Source: Candidatus Thorarchaeota archaeon (GTDB lineage Archaea > Asgardarchaeota > Thorarchaeia > Thorarchaeales > Thorarchaeaceae). Taken from it: 27,405 bases of DNA. Numbering within the stretch: the stretch's first letter is position 1; each line of letters begins with the position of its first letter. Made by a program: the position numbers and the translations under genes. The stretch spans positions 1 to 27,405 of the forward strand of contig JAEOUN010000087.1 in the NCBI GenBank assembly GCA_016839245.1. Reading direction: 5' to 3'. A model generated the notes under the pieces. It searched no databases. It saw only the letters and a list, made by a program, of their open reading frames with translations, and had not been told where the DNA came from. Shown one piece after another: positions 1-7,812 of the stretch.

Positions 1-386
1 CTCTTTGCCTCTTGTTTTTCCTTGGTGAATTCGACGCTTGGCCAAAGCACTGCTTCAACATTCTCAAATGCTGTGAGGTCCTCAATGAGCAAAAATGATT
101 GGAATACAAAACCTATTTTCTGCATCCTTACCTTTGGGAGGTCTCTCTCACTAATCAAAGTGACATCAACACCATCGAGTAAAATCCTGCCAGATGTAGG
201 CTGCTCGAGTCCTGCCATGACGTGTAAAAGCGTACTCTTTCCACAGCCACTGGGTCCAACTATTGCAACAAATTCACCAGCTTGAATTTCGATGTTGACA
301 TCCTTTAAAGCAGCTACCGTGTTTTTGCCTTTGCCATATTCCTTGTTTACTTCTTGAACTTGAATGATCGGTTGTGCCAATTTCAT
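1..386 (-). CDS. ABC transporter ATP-binding protein, LolD/MacB type (3' end outside window)
   Basis: The first 128 residues of an ABC ATPase are visible; the C-terminal half, with the signature and Walker B motifs, lies beyond position 1. Seen: an N-terminal strand region (IIQVQEVNKEYGKG), a Walker A motif GPSGCGKST at about residues 44-52 and a Q-loop FVFQSF near residue 96. The wording 'SGRILLDGVDVT' is typical of the LolD/MacB/FtsE group that partners FtsX-like permeases. The ATG at 384-386 overlaps the stop of the upstream permease as ATGA, so the two are almost certainly translationally coupled and form one exporter or lipid/lipoprotein-type transport complex at the cytoplasmic membrane. 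Substrate unknown. Confidence 0.93.
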   Translation of the reverse strand, partial: MKLAQPIIQVQEVNKEYGKGKNTVAALKDVNIEIQAGEFVAIVGPSGCGKSTLLHVMAGLEQPTSGRILLDGVDVTLISERDLPKVRMQKIGFVFQSFLLIEDLTAFENVEAVLWPSVEFTKEKQEAK

Positions 387-904
387 TCCTCCCTTAATGC
401 CTTCATTGGCGGTACTGACATAGCTCTTCTCTGAGCTATCAAAAGTCCTGGAATTTGAAGTCCTAGAATGATGAAGAATGTTGTAAATAGTGGAGCTGCA
501 TCTATCACAATGAAATCATGTACTGTTCCAAACAAAGTTCCTGGTGCTAGATTTATGCTAAAATATGCAGCAATTCCAACAATCTCAAAACTAATCTGAA
601 GCATGATTAGAAACGATGCAATAGTAACAAGAAGTACTTCTCCTACAACTAGTTGCATAACGTCATTATTCTTCCATCCTATGCATTTGAATACTGACAT
701 ATCCCGTCGTCTAAATTGTGAGATAAGAATTGCATAGAATGTTGACACGATTAATGCCATTAGGACATACCACAATGAATCTGTTGTTGGTAAGCCATCT
801 GAAACGACAATGAATAGAATAGCGTATACCATCATGAATGGTATAACACGTTTCTTGGCGCGGAAAGCGAATTTAACGCTCTTGAAGAATACTCGGATGT
901 TCAA
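383..904 (-). CDS. FtsX-like ABC transporter permease (short, four-helix)
   Basis: A 173-residue membrane protein with four predicted transmembrane segments (about residues 20-40, 45-64, 88-115 and 130-155). Between helices 2 and 3 it has the FtsX-family coupling segment (CIGWKNNDVMQLVVGE), and it ends in the family-typical PMKALREE. It lacks the large extracytoplasmic domain of MacB/LolC proteins, so it is either a minimal FtsX module or half of a split permease. The start is TTG at 902-904, with a GGGAG ribosome site about 11 bases upstream; no in-frame ATG lies close by. Its TGA overlaps the ATG of the ATPase. It is the membrane partner of that ATPase; the substrate cannot be read from sequence. 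Confidence 0.85.
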   Translation of the reverse strand: MNIRVFFKSVKFAFRAKKRVIPFMMVYAILFIVVSDGLPTTDSLWYVLMALIVSTFYAILISQFRRRDMSVFKCIGWKNNDVMQLVVGEVLLVTIASFLIMLQISFEIVGIAAYFSINLAPGTLFGTVHDFIVIDAAPLFTTFFIILGLQIPGLLIAQRRAMSVPPMKALREE

Positions 905-990
905 AGTTATAATTCTCCCTACTTGTGGTGGTTATATGTTTCTTATCAACTCATATTAATTAATGTGTGCCTTTCTAATCCTACTCTTTC

Positions 991-1170
991 CTAATCTGAA
1001 TCAATCTCCTTTGTGATTGGGCTGCCATTGGTGGGCCAAAGTTCACGACGTAAGAGGTCTCTAATAGCTACACGAATTGCCTCACTTCTTGAAGGATACA
1101 TACCCATCTCAACTAATTCATCAAGTCCCTTGACATATATATCGCTCATCTTTACGGTGATAAGTTGCAT
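991..1170 (-). CDS. Ribbon-helix-helix (CopG/NikR-like) small DNA-binding protein
   Basis: A 59-residue protein with the classic RHH layout: a short strand (MQLITVKMS), helix A (YVKGLDELVEMG), the turn YPSRSEAIRVAIRDLL and a polar tail. Such proteins dimerise and insert the paired strand into the DNA major groove. The frame stays open upstream to 1263, but I chose the ATG at 1168-1170 because a GAGGTAG ribosome site lies 5-12 bases before it and the RHH fold begins exactly there. The upstream extension has no family similarity. It stands alone between the ABC operon and the divergent Rab-like gene. An inverted repeat at 1302-1315 lies between the two genes and is a possible target. Confidence 0.85.
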   Translation of the reverse strand: MQLITVKMSDIYVKGLDELVEMGMYPSRSEAIRVAIRDLLRRELWPTNGSPITKEIDSD

Positions 1171-1301
1171 TAACTCTACCTCACAATATGATTGGTCGAA
1201 AATTTCGAATATAAAGTGATTTAACTTTACATAATATGCGCGCGAACCTGATTCTCTTTCCATTCGACTTCGGAATTTTTCAAGGCATTAAACCCAGAAA
1301 C

Positions 1302-1315
1302 GTCTAAATATAGAC
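1302..1315. promoter_or_regulatory. Inverted repeat GTCTA-AATA-TAGAC in divergent promoter region
   Basis: A perfect 5-bp inverted repeat around an AT-rich centre lies between the divergent RHH regulator (start 1170) and the Rab-like GTPase gene (start 1427). It also resembles a TATA element read on the minus strand. It may be an RHH operator or chance; the short arm keeps confidence low. Confidence 0.3.
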
Positions 1316-1426
1316 AAATCAAGTTCGAACAAGGATGCCGATGGTTGAAACAGACTAGTTCATCCCTAAAATATTCATAATATACTCTATGTAAATAATC
1401 CTTGGATTATAATATGAGGTGAAACA

Positions 1427-1966
1427 GTGAGCGGTAGTGGTTTTGACTACATGCGTAAAGTTGTCATGATCGGAGCTGGAGGCTCTGGCAAGACTGCTTT
1501 AGTCAACCGCTTTCTAACCCAGAAATTTTCTGAGGAATATATTGTCACAATTGGCTCGCAATTTGCTGTAAAGACCGTTGAAGTTGATACTGCCAATGGT
1601 CGAAATGTTGTAGTGAAATTGTTGGTCTGGGACTTGGCTGGACAACAAAGATTTGATTTTATTCGTGGAAGCTATTATCGTGGCTCAAAGGGTGCATTAT
1701 TGGTCTTTGACACAACTAGAAAAAGCACTTGGATTGAACTTCCAAAGTGGATAAAGGAAACTGAAGATGCACTTGGTGAACGCATTCCTATCATTCTATT
1801 AGCTAACAAAGTGGACTTAGATGAACACCGAGTAATAACTAAAGAGATGGGTGAGCAATTTGTTAAAGAATATGGTCTAGCTGGATATCTTGAAACTAGT
1901 GCTCTGACCGGTCAAAATGTGGAACAAGCATTTTACTTACTTGCTAAAAATACTCTACAACAATAA
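1427..1966 (+). CDS. Rab/Ras-like small GTPase
   Basis: A 179-residue single-domain small GTPase with all five G motifs: G1 GAGGSGKT (16-23), G2 Thr41, G3 DLAGQ (69-73), G4 NKVD (127-130) and G5 TSA (157-159). The catalytic Gln of G3 is present, and the WDLAGQQRF ... YYRGSKGALLVFD stretch is Rab-like. There is no C-terminal cysteine prenylation motif, as is usual for archaeal members, so membrane attachment (if any) would be through partners. The start is GTG at 1427 with GAGGTG about 6 bases upstream. Expansion of eukaryote-like small GTPases is a hallmark of Asgard archaea. The effector and process controlled are unknown. Confidence 0.95.
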   Translation: MSGSGFDYMRKVVMIGAGGSGKTALVNRFLTQKFSEEYIVTIGSQFAVKTVEVDTANGRNVVVKLLVWDLAGQQRFDFIRGSYYRGSKGALLVFDTTRKSTWIELPKWIKETEDALGERIPIILLANKVDLDEHRVITKEMGEQFVKEYGLAGYLETSALTGQNVEQAFYLLAKNTLQQ

Positions 1967-2036
1967 CGAATCATTCAATATTTTCTGTGCTTTATGCTAG
2001 AACCAAAATGACTAAAGGAGTAACCTTGACTTCATT

Positions 2037-2046
2037 TTTTATAAAA
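2037..2046 (+). promoter_or_regulatory. TATA box of the M42 aminopeptidase gene
   Basis: TTTATAAAAT sits about 25-30 bases before the ATG at 2071, the normal archaeal TATA-to-start-site distance. This implies a leaderless or near-leaderless transcript and argues against the upstream in-frame start at 1987. Confidence 0.55.
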
Positions 2047-2070
2047 TCATATAATTTTGAAGTGAATTTA

Positions 2071-3210
2071 ATGACCAATCTAAAACTTGACTTAAAATTA
2101 CTTGAGAATCTTTGTAATGCTTTTGGCCCAAGTGGTCATGAGCATGAAGCTCAAAAGCTAGTCCAAGAATATGGAAAGAAATATGCAGATGAGGTACTTC
2201 ATGATGGTCTTGGTTCCGTAATCTTTCGAAAAGGAAAGGGCGGTCCGAAAATCATGCTTGCTGGGCATGTTGATGAAATTGGGTTTGTGATTACTGAAAT
2301 CAAGAAAGATGGTTACCTCTCATTTCACCAGCTAGGTGGATGGTGGGATCAGACACTACTTACCCAGGAAGTTCTCATCAGTCCTTACAATGGCGGCGAG
2401 AAAATCATTGGTGTAATTGGTGCTCCTCCTCCTCATGTTCTCTCAGCTGAAGAACGAAGTAAGATCGTTACTAAAGAGAAGATGTACATCGATATCGGCT
2501 GCTCATCAGCTGACGAAGTAAAAGCTCTTGGAATTCGTGTTGGAGACCCTGCTGTTCCTTATGCAACTTTTCGAACAATGAAACGAACACGAAAAGAAAA
2601 GAAAGATGATGAGAAAGACAACAAAGAAGAGACTCGAGATGTCAATCTTGGTGTTGCAAAAGCATTTGATGACAGAATTGGTGTCTTCATTGTCCTTGAG
2701 GCTCTTAGACGAATCTCTGAGAATAATATCGTACTTCCGAATGAGGTCTATTTTGTATCTTCTACTCAAGAAGAGGTTGGTCTCAGAGGTGCTAGGACCG
2801 CCTCCCAGATGATTGAACCAGCAATTGGATTTGCACTTGATGTGGATATTTCAGGCGATTCTCCTGGAAGCGAGGGACTTGTTCAGAAAATGGGTAAAGG
2901 TGTATCAATCTCTGCCGGTGATGGCTCAATGATTCCCAATCCGAGACTTCGTAAATTTGTTATGGATTTTGCAGAAGAGAAGAAGATTAAACACCAACCT
3001 GCATTTCTGAAAGCTGGAGGAACTGATGCAGGTATTATTCATCTTGCAGGAATGGGTGCTCCATCTTTGTTTTTAGGAATACCGACTCGATACATTCATT
3101 CTCACCATGGAATGCTTGATTTTGATGATGTTGAAAATGCAGTTCAACTTCTAGTAGAAATTTTGCCAAAATTAGATGAAAAAACAGTTGCAAGTTTTAC
3201 ATCTCTATAG
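2071..3210 (+). CDS. M42 family aminopeptidase (TET/glutamyl aminopeptidase type)
   Basis: A 379-residue zinc/cobalt aminopeptidase that removes N-terminal residues from peptides, probably as a large cytoplasmic TET-like oligomer. Dinuclear metal site residues are visible: His66 and Asp68 in AGHVDEIG, Asp200 in AFDDRIG, the catalytic/metal pair Glu234-Glu235 in TQEEVG, Asp257 in LDVDISG, and a C-terminal His in YIHSHHG (343-346). A charged stretch at about 171-190, rich in Lys/Glu/Asp, precedes AFDDR and looks like an extra loop. The frame is open to 1987, but a TATA box at 2037 lies inside that extension, and the M42 fold begins at the ATG at 2071. It is followed by a strong hairpin. Confidence 0.93.
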   Translation: MTNLKLDLKLLENLCNAFGPSGHEHEAQKLVQEYGKKYADEVLHDGLGSVIFRKGKGGPKIMLAGHVDEIGFVITEIKKDGYLSFHQLGGWWDQTLLTQEVLISPYNGGEKIIGVIGAPPPHVLSAEERSKIVTKEKMYIDIGCSSADEVKALGIRVGDPAVPYATFRTMKRTRKEKKDDEKDNKEETRDVNLGVAKAFDDRIGVFIVLEALRRISENNIVLPNEVYFVSSTQEEVGLRGARTASQMIEPAIGFALDVDISGDSPGSEGLVQKMGKGVSISAGDGSMIPNPRLRKFVMDFAEEKKIKHQPAFLKAGGTDAGIIHLAGMGAPSLFLGIPTRYIHSHHGMLDFDDVENAVQLLVEILPKLDEKTVASFTSL

Positions 3211-3221
3211 GCTAAGAATGA

Positions 3222-3246
3222 GCAGCCTAGATCCTCTCTAGGCTGT
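3222..3246. terminator. Bidirectional hairpin between convergent genes
   Basis: CAGCCTAGA (3223-3231) pairs perfectly with TCTAGGCTG (3237-3245) around the loop TCCTC, with a further G-T pair outside. It lies between the stop of the plus-strand aminopeptidase (3210) and that of the minus-strand inositol-phosphate synthase (3258), with a pyrimidine-rich run after it on the plus strand. The position suggests a shared transcript end or 3' stabiliser. Confidence 0.6.
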
Positions 3247-3257
3247 CTTCACTTTTC

Positions 3258-4346
3258 TTAGCGTTCTCTCTTACCCTCGATAAATTCGTCAACTCTCTTT
3301 CGTGCTTCAAAGTCATTAATTTGGTATCTTGGGTGTTTGAAGCTGTAGGAACTAATACTTGATAGTTCTCCACCAATTCCTCGATCAAGAGCAATCTTCA
3401 CAGCTCGTACAACATCAATAATGACTCCACCACTATTTGGTGAATCTTGGACTGAGAGCTTGAGATCCAAATCAATTGGAAGGTCTCCAAATGCTTTTGA
3501 TCGCATGTTAATATAACAGACTTTATTGTCCTCTAGGAATGGAACATAATCACTTGGACCAATTTTGGTTGGCAGTTCATAATCAACGCAGCTAGTAACC
3601 GCTTCAGTCTTACTAATTCTCTTAGATTTGAGTCTATTCTCCACTTGCATATTTTCGAAATCAGTGTTACCGCCAATATTGAGCTGGTATGTATTCTGTA
3701 AAATCAGACCTCTTTGGTCGAATAATTGAGCAAGCACTCTATGTAAAATTGTAGCTCCTAACTGGCTTTTGATATCATCGCCAGCACATGGGATGTTCTC
3801 TCTCTCAAATCCTTGGACAATAGGACTGCTAGGATCAGAAACAACGAATTCAGGTATTGCATTGATATAACCAACACCAGCGTCCAGAGCTGCCTGCGCA
3901 TAAATCCTAGTTCCACTGGCACTACCTACTGGTAGATATGTGACTAGGATATCTGCCTTTGTCTTTCGTAACTCTTCTGCAACATCTACTGGTTCGATTT
4001 CTTTCTCATCATATACGAAAAAGGATTCTTTCATATGCGGTGCTACACCATCAGAAATTGGACCTGGTAGGACTTTAATGCCAGTCTTTGGCACGTCAGG
4101 TGCGAATCTTGCACAACAATTTGGTTCTGCCCACATGGCTTCGGCAATATCTAGACCAATCTTTTTTCTATTGGCTTCGAAGGCTGCAACGAATTTCAAG
4201 TCCTTCGGGAAATATCCACCAAAATCCACGTGCATCAGACCTGGAACTTCCTCATCAGCTCTTGCATCTCGATAGTAATGAGTTCCTTGAATCAAAGCTG
4301 ATGCGCAGTTGCCAAGTCCTGCGATTGCTACACGGATGTCTCCCAT
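3258..4346 (-). CDS. ino1: myo-Inositol-1-phosphate synthase
   Basis: A 362-residue enzyme that converts glucose 6-phosphate to L-myo-inositol 1-phosphate using NAD+, feeding archaeal inositol phospholipids or inositol-based solutes. Seen: an N-terminal Rossmann motif GLGNCASALIQG (10-21), the ADILVTYLPVGS segment (131-142), the GDDIKSQLGATILHR block with the presumed catalytic Lys193, NIGGNTDF (223-230), and the C-terminal SPNSGGVIIDVVRAVKIALD region. Length matches prokaryotic Ino1 (about 360-390). The start is ATG at 4344-4346 with AGGTGATA upstream. It is the last gene of a minus-strand run, 72 bases after the XPF nuclease gene, with which no functional link is obvious. Confidence 0.96.
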   Translation of the reverse strand: MGDIRVAIAGLGNCASALIQGTHYYRDARADEEVPGLMHVDFGGYFPKDLKFVAAFEANRKKIGLDIAEAMWAEPNCCARFAPDVPKTGIKVLPGPISDGVAPHMKESFFVYDEKEIEPVDVAEELRKTKADILVTYLPVGSASGTRIYAQAALDAGVGYINAIPEFVVSDPSSPIVQGFERENIPCAGDDIKSQLGATILHRVLAQLFDQRGLILQNTYQLNIGGNTDFENMQVENRLKSKRISKTEAVTSCVDYELPTKIGPSDYVPFLEDNKVCYINMRSKAFGDLPIDLDLKLSVQDSPNSGGVIIDVVRAVKIALDRGIGGELSSISSYSFKHPRYQINDFEARKRVDEFIEGKRER

Positions 4347-4418
4347 TGTTTATCACCTTATATGGGTATTCTACAGTCATAGAATAGTTTCTCAATTTAA
4401 CCTTTGCGTCGAGGTTGT

Positions 4419-5255
4419 TTAGTTTATAGGGGACTCTGGTTCCGAAGTATTTTCACTAGACTCAGTCTGCTTCTCATATTTTGTAAAAAGTAGTTTTTTT
4501 GCTGTTGATATTGTCTTTGGTCCAATACCTTGTATTTTGTTCCACTCATCTGTGTTATTTATAATTTCAAAAGGCGTTTCAAATTGCTTCAGGAGGTCTC
4601 TTGCGCGAACAACATTTACTCCAGGAAATCCTGCAATGAAGAATTCTTGCTCATCATTGAGATTATCTAACCCCTTTCGAGTTCGGACTACTGGCAATCT
4701 TTGCCCCTTCTCTTTTGTGCTTTCGTCTTTTCCAAAGAGTTTTCCATATAGTAGTCCTGCTGAATGCAATGCATTGAAACCCTCTATAACCTCAATACCT
4801 CTTTCTCTTATACTGTCAACCAATGCGTCTAATGAGCTTGGGTGAATAAACGCCGCTCGCTCCATTGTTACAAAGTATGGTTTTCCTTTGGTTTGTTTTG
4901 TACTGAATGGAATGTATACGCATCCCTTCATGGGATCCCTTCGTATACTTAGATAATTCTCAATCAAGACATAGGGTTTTTCATATTCAAGGAGGGCTTC
5001 TATCTGCTTTGTAAACCTTGGAACTCCTGCTACACTTCCCTTTAGAGTATTCACAAGATCATTGACGGTCTTCCGTTCTATGGCTATACCATTACTTCCT
5101 AGAACATCACCTATGGGAATCTTTGCAATTGTGTAGATTATTCCCTCCTTTTCCATCATTGAAATGAGGTGCTTTACGGCATTCATAGATTTGCCGCCAG
5201 TTTCGTGAATATCAATTACAATCTCTGGTATATTTCCAAACAGATCTGATTGCAT
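4419..5255 (-). CDS. XPF/ERCC4-type structure-specific nuclease (helicase-less)
   Basis: A 278-residue nuclease. The N-terminal ERCC4 domain has the catalytic pattern GD (49-50) and I-E-R-K-x3-D (59-66), which cuts 3'-flap, fork or nicked-junction DNA. Two helix-hairpin-helix motifs follow (AGFPGV at 208-213, IQGIGP at 241-246). The helicase half found in euryarchaeal Hef is absent, so the architecture resembles the short crenarchaeal XPF, which depends on PCNA. I do not see a clear PIP box: the C-terminus is a Ser/Glu-rich tail ending ESPIN. The ATG at 5253-5255 has a GAGGG site that touches the TGA of the upstream winged-helix gene, 10 bases away, so the two are co-transcribed. Role: repair or fork processing. 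Confidence 0.93.
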   Translation of the reverse strand: MQSDLFGNIPEIVIDIHETGGKSMNAVKHLISMMEKEGIIYTIAKIPIGDVLGSNGIAIERKTVNDLVNTLKGSVAGVPRFTKQIEALLEYEKPYVLIENYLSIRRDPMKGCVYIPFSTKQTKGKPYFVTMERAAFIHPSSLDALVDSIRERGIEVIEGFNALHSAGLLYGKLFGKDESTKEKGQRLPVVRTRKGLDNLNDEQEFFIAGFPGVNVVRARDLLKQFETPFEIINNTDEWNKIQGIGPKTISTAKKLLFTKYEKQTESSENTSEPESPIN

Positions 5256-5265
5256 TATTTTTCCC

Positions 5266-5895
5266 TCAGAACAATGTCATCACTGCAGCCATGGAGACCT
5301 CCCTTGCAAGATTTGGGTTATCGGCTGATCCAATGACAACTACATCACCATCTTCTGGTCTAAGGCTATCGATTATGAGGATGGTTTCTTGTTCATAGTT
5401 TAACAATAGATGAAAATCATCTGGCGGCATGACAAGATTTCCATTTTTATGGGTAAGTGTTGTAGCTCCTGCACTATCATAACCTCCTTGAATAATGGCT
5501 TCATCTCTCTGCCGTATCCCATCCGTTATCCTAGAGAGTGCAGATTTCACCAAGTTTGCAAATGCATATTCATACATGACTAACAGTCTTATATTCAAAG
5601 TAAGACCAATTGGCACATCCTTTGAAACTCTCTCGAACAAATTCTTGCCTTTCTGTGTGAGAGTCTGACCTTGCTTTCCTACTGCTTCAATATAATCAGC
5701 TTCTGATAGACGTTTCAAAAGTGTTCTTACGCTTCCCTCACCAATTGACATCTTTTCACATAGGTCATACCTACCAAGAGGTTGTTCTCTCCCAATAAGA
5801 ATTAATGCGACTGCTGCATGGTGTGGTTTGAATACTGGTGCAACCCTTCCATCAGCTGGTTGTGCAAGTTCAATAAAGTCGTCCTTCCAAGTCAT
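5266..5895 (-). CDS. Winged-helix protein with DUF4443-like C-terminal domain
   Basis: A 209-residue cytoplasmic protein. Residues 25-90 form a winged helix: ALILIGREQPLGRYDLCEKM, then the recognition-like SIGEGSVRTLLKRLSEADYIEAVG and the wing GQTLTQKG. The remaining 120 residues, including a GDVVVIGSADNP motif near the end, match my memory of the archaeal DUF4443 family, which is annotated as transcriptional regulators of unknown effector. The ATG at 5893-5895 has GGAGATG about 7 bases upstream. It lies between the ECF transporter gene (46 bases upstream) and the XPF nuclease gene. It could be the local regulator of the transporter run, perhaps acting at the palindrome at 7813-7836; that link is inference. 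Confidence 0.8.
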   Translation of the reverse strand: MTWKDDFIELAQPADGRVAPVFKPHHAAVALILIGREQPLGRYDLCEKMSIGEGSVRTLLKRLSEADYIEAVGKQGQTLTQKGKNLFERVSKDVPIGLTLNIRLLVMYEYAFANLVKSALSRITDGIRQRDEAIIQGGYDSAGATTLTHKNGNLVMPPDDFHLLLNYEQETILIIDSLRPEDGDVVVIGSADNPNLAREVSMAAVMTLF

Positions 5896-5941
5896 CCTCT
5901 TTTCATCTCCATTACCTCATTATTAACTTCACTTTTTACTC

Positions 5942-6517
5942 TTAGCTCGGAACCTCTTCATTCTCGCTAAGTAACATGAGCTGTTCTTTTAGTGCCCTAT
6001 CTAAACGAGGAACAATAGCTGGGAAGATTATAGTATTTGATGTTACATGAAGTATGATGAATGGCAAACCGGTGATGACTGCCACCATATATGGAATACT
6101 GAATGACCATGAATAACCTACTGTCGTAATGAGATCGAAAAAGAGGGTTGCAATGAATCCGACAACAGCTAATTCTCCAACCTTCTCTCTTGACCATAAA
6201 ACCTTACCATTGTTCTTTCCCATCATAGCTCCTGTGATAACTAAAAAAATCCATCCTATCAATTGCGTAATCCATATACCTGGGATGAATGGGCCCCACG
6301 GATTAAAAAATGCATAAATGATTGAAACAATGAAGACACACCACACAGCTGTTTCAAATCCAAATAGAAATGATGTAACAAATAATACTCCAGACCCTAA
6401 CTCGACATTCGGAATAACCACTAGGACATAATTTCCCACAAGAGCCAAAGCAGACATAATCGCAGTAATTGCGACCCATCTACTCTTGCTCAGCTGTTGA
6501 TATGTTGGGGTTTTCAT
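5942..6517 (-). CDS. ECF transporter S component (substrate-binding membrane subunit)
   Basis: A 191-residue, roughly six-helix membrane protein of the ECF substrate-specific (S) component type: VAITAIMSALALVGNY in helix 1, a gly/aromatic-rich centre (NPWGPFIPGIWITQLIGW) and a short charged tail. S components capture vitamins or metals and dock on a shared EcfA-EcfA'-EcfT engine, which is not in this window. Its substrate is suggested by context only: two genes upstream encodes a DUF4430 protein with the fold of the transcobalamin/intrinsic-factor C-terminal domain, a pairing known next to cobalamin-type ECF systems in Firmicutes. The ATG at 6515-6517 has AAGG upstream and lies 11 bases after the preceding gene's stop, indicating an operon. 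Confidence 0.85.
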   Translation of the reverse strand: MKTPTYQQLSKSRWVAITAIMSALALVGNYVLVVIPNVELGSGVLFVTSFLFGFETAVWCVFIVSIIYAFFNPWGPFIPGIWITQLIGWIFLVITGAMMGKNNGKVLWSREKVGELAVVGFIATLFFDLITTVGYSWSFSIPYMVAVITGLPFIILHVTSNTIIFPAIVPRLDRALKEQLMLLSENEEVPS

Positions 6518-6528
6518 ATTGTTGCCTT

Positions 6529-7293
6529 CTAGTTTTTTCTCTGTTTTTGTGCCATTATTACAAGAACAACTATTACAACAAAGAATACTATTGCATACAA
6601 AAACATTAGATTTGGCATTGTTCCATGATAATCGATTGATTTGAATTTGATCTCAAGATGATACGGATTATATGGTGTACCAAAATCATAACTTGTGTTT
6701 GCGTAGAGAAGAACACCTGTTGACAGACTATAGACTAGTTGAGTATGTTGGGGAATTCCAAAGAGAGTTGGATCCTGTCTGTATTCGAAGAAGATGCACT
6801 CATATTCAACATCATTGATTGTGTAGTTGTCGTAATATGAAACCATTGTCCCATTCAAATAGTTCCACTTGACACGTTCAACAGCGTCAAAAGCAGTGCT
6901 ATTCAATTCATCTATCGAAGTACTATCTATCTTGATAAAGAGTCCCGGTGAGAATTCAACTATTCCCCATACGCCAAGAGTCAGGTCTCTTGAAATCATA
7001 GTATCATTTGCTAATATCGTCATATTTCCAAGTGTTAGCCAACCAACAACATCCTCGTTGGTATCACCAACTACAAAGCTCATGTTACTATGAGCCTGCG
7101 CAGTCCAATATCCTCCACCTGTCCAGTATGATTCGACAGGTGCAGTAGGTGTTTGTAACACTTCCCAAACTATCATTGTACTTTTATCTTCTGCAGGCAT
7201 AATATCTATTGCGTAGCCTGAACCCAATCCAACTCCACTCATTGTAATTATATAGAGTAGAAGAATACTTGCTGTCGTTACCTTTCTTGTCAT
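6529..7293 (-). CDS. Membrane-anchored surface protein of unknown function
   Basis: I do not recognise this 254-residue protein. Visible: an N-terminal hydrophobic signal segment (about 7-27), an extracytoplasmic region rich in Asn-x-Ser/Thr sequons (for example NMS, NMT, NDT, NST, NGT, NYT) and aromatic residues, and a C-terminal transmembrane helix (about 229-247) followed by KQRKN. This is a type I topology with a glycosylated outside domain. The start ATG overlaps the stop of the DUF4430 gene by one base (TGATG), and the ECF S component follows 11 bases later. It is therefore likely a third part of the same uptake system, perhaps a surface receptor or chaperone for the substrate; this is inferred only from position and topology. 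Confidence 0.8.
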   Translation of the reverse strand: MTRKVTTASILLLYIITMSGVGLGSGYAIDIMPAEDKSTMIVWEVLQTPTAPVESYWTGGGYWTAQAHSNMSFVVGDTNEDVVGWLTLGNMTILANDTMISRDLTLGVWGIVEFSPGLFIKIDSTSIDELNSTAFDAVERVKWNYLNGTMVSYYDNYTINDVEYECIFFEYRQDPTLFGIPQHTQLVYSLSTGVLLYANTSYDFGTPYNPYHLEIKFKSIDYHGTMPNLMFLYAIVFFVVIVVLVIMAQKQRKN

Positions 7294-7802
7294 CAGACTC
7301 TCTCCTTCTTCAGTGTCCGCATATGGAGCACCACCAGAAATCCTATCGCACCTATACTGATGATTATGGCACCAATAATCAGGGAGTAGTCAAAATCATT
7401 TGTTTCTGAATTACTATATGCGGAGGATGTTCTCTTCCATTCAATAGAATCTCCATCAGTCAGTTCATACCAATTGGCTGCAACAGATCCATATTCGCCA
7501 TTGACCCAATACTGCCACCAGTGGTGTTGATCCTGACCCACTCCATTAATTGCTTTCACATATGCAAGATTTCCTGTCCATTGTATCTCTAAATCTGCAA
7601 CAGTTCCAGTCACATTTAGCACTGTGGTCCCATTCAGCCCGGAATAATCGAGTGTTGTTCCATTATCAAAATCAATTCTGAGACTTATCCCTGTTGCCGA
7701 TGGAACTATACTCGAACTTGATACCTTCATAGGCATAGCTAAAGCACACACTAGGATGATTGCTACCACCATAACTGGAAATGATATTCTATCTCGGATC
7801 AT
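7293..7802 (-). CDS. Membrane-anchored DUF4430 (transcobalamin-like) protein
   Basis: A 169-residue surface protein with a signal segment (about 8-26), a compact outside domain (38-125) and a C-terminal transmembrane helix (139-160) before KKERV. The domain contains HWWQYWVNGEY (94-104), then NWYELTDGDSIEW (110-122). This is the hallmark of DUF4430, the fold shared with the C-terminal (beta) domain of intrinsic factor and transcobalamin. Such proteins in bacteria are tied to cobalamin or related ligand capture beside ECF transporters. The start ATG at 7800-7802 has AGGGG upstream. It is the first gene of the run, directly downstream of a perfect 10-bp palindrome. Ligand specificity is not proven. 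Confidence 0.83.
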   Translation of the reverse strand: MIRDRISFPVMVVAIILVCALAMPMKVSSSSIVPSATGISLRIDFDNGTTLDYSGLNGTTVLNVTGTVADLEIQWTGNLAYVKAINGVGQDQHHWWQYWVNGEYGSVAANWYELTDGDSIEWKRTSSAYSNSETNDFDYSLIIGAIIISIGAIGFLVVLHMRTLKKERV

Positions 7803-7812
7803 GACAACCCCT

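Noticed and set aside
1171..1263. N-terminal extension of the ribbon-helix-helix protein
   Set aside because: The strong GAGGTAG ribosome site and the RHH domain both point to the ATG at 1168-1170.
1987..2070. Upstream extension of the M42 peptidase
   Set aside because: A TATA box lies inside it and the added residues have no family counterpart; the ATG at 2071 fits a leaderless transcript.
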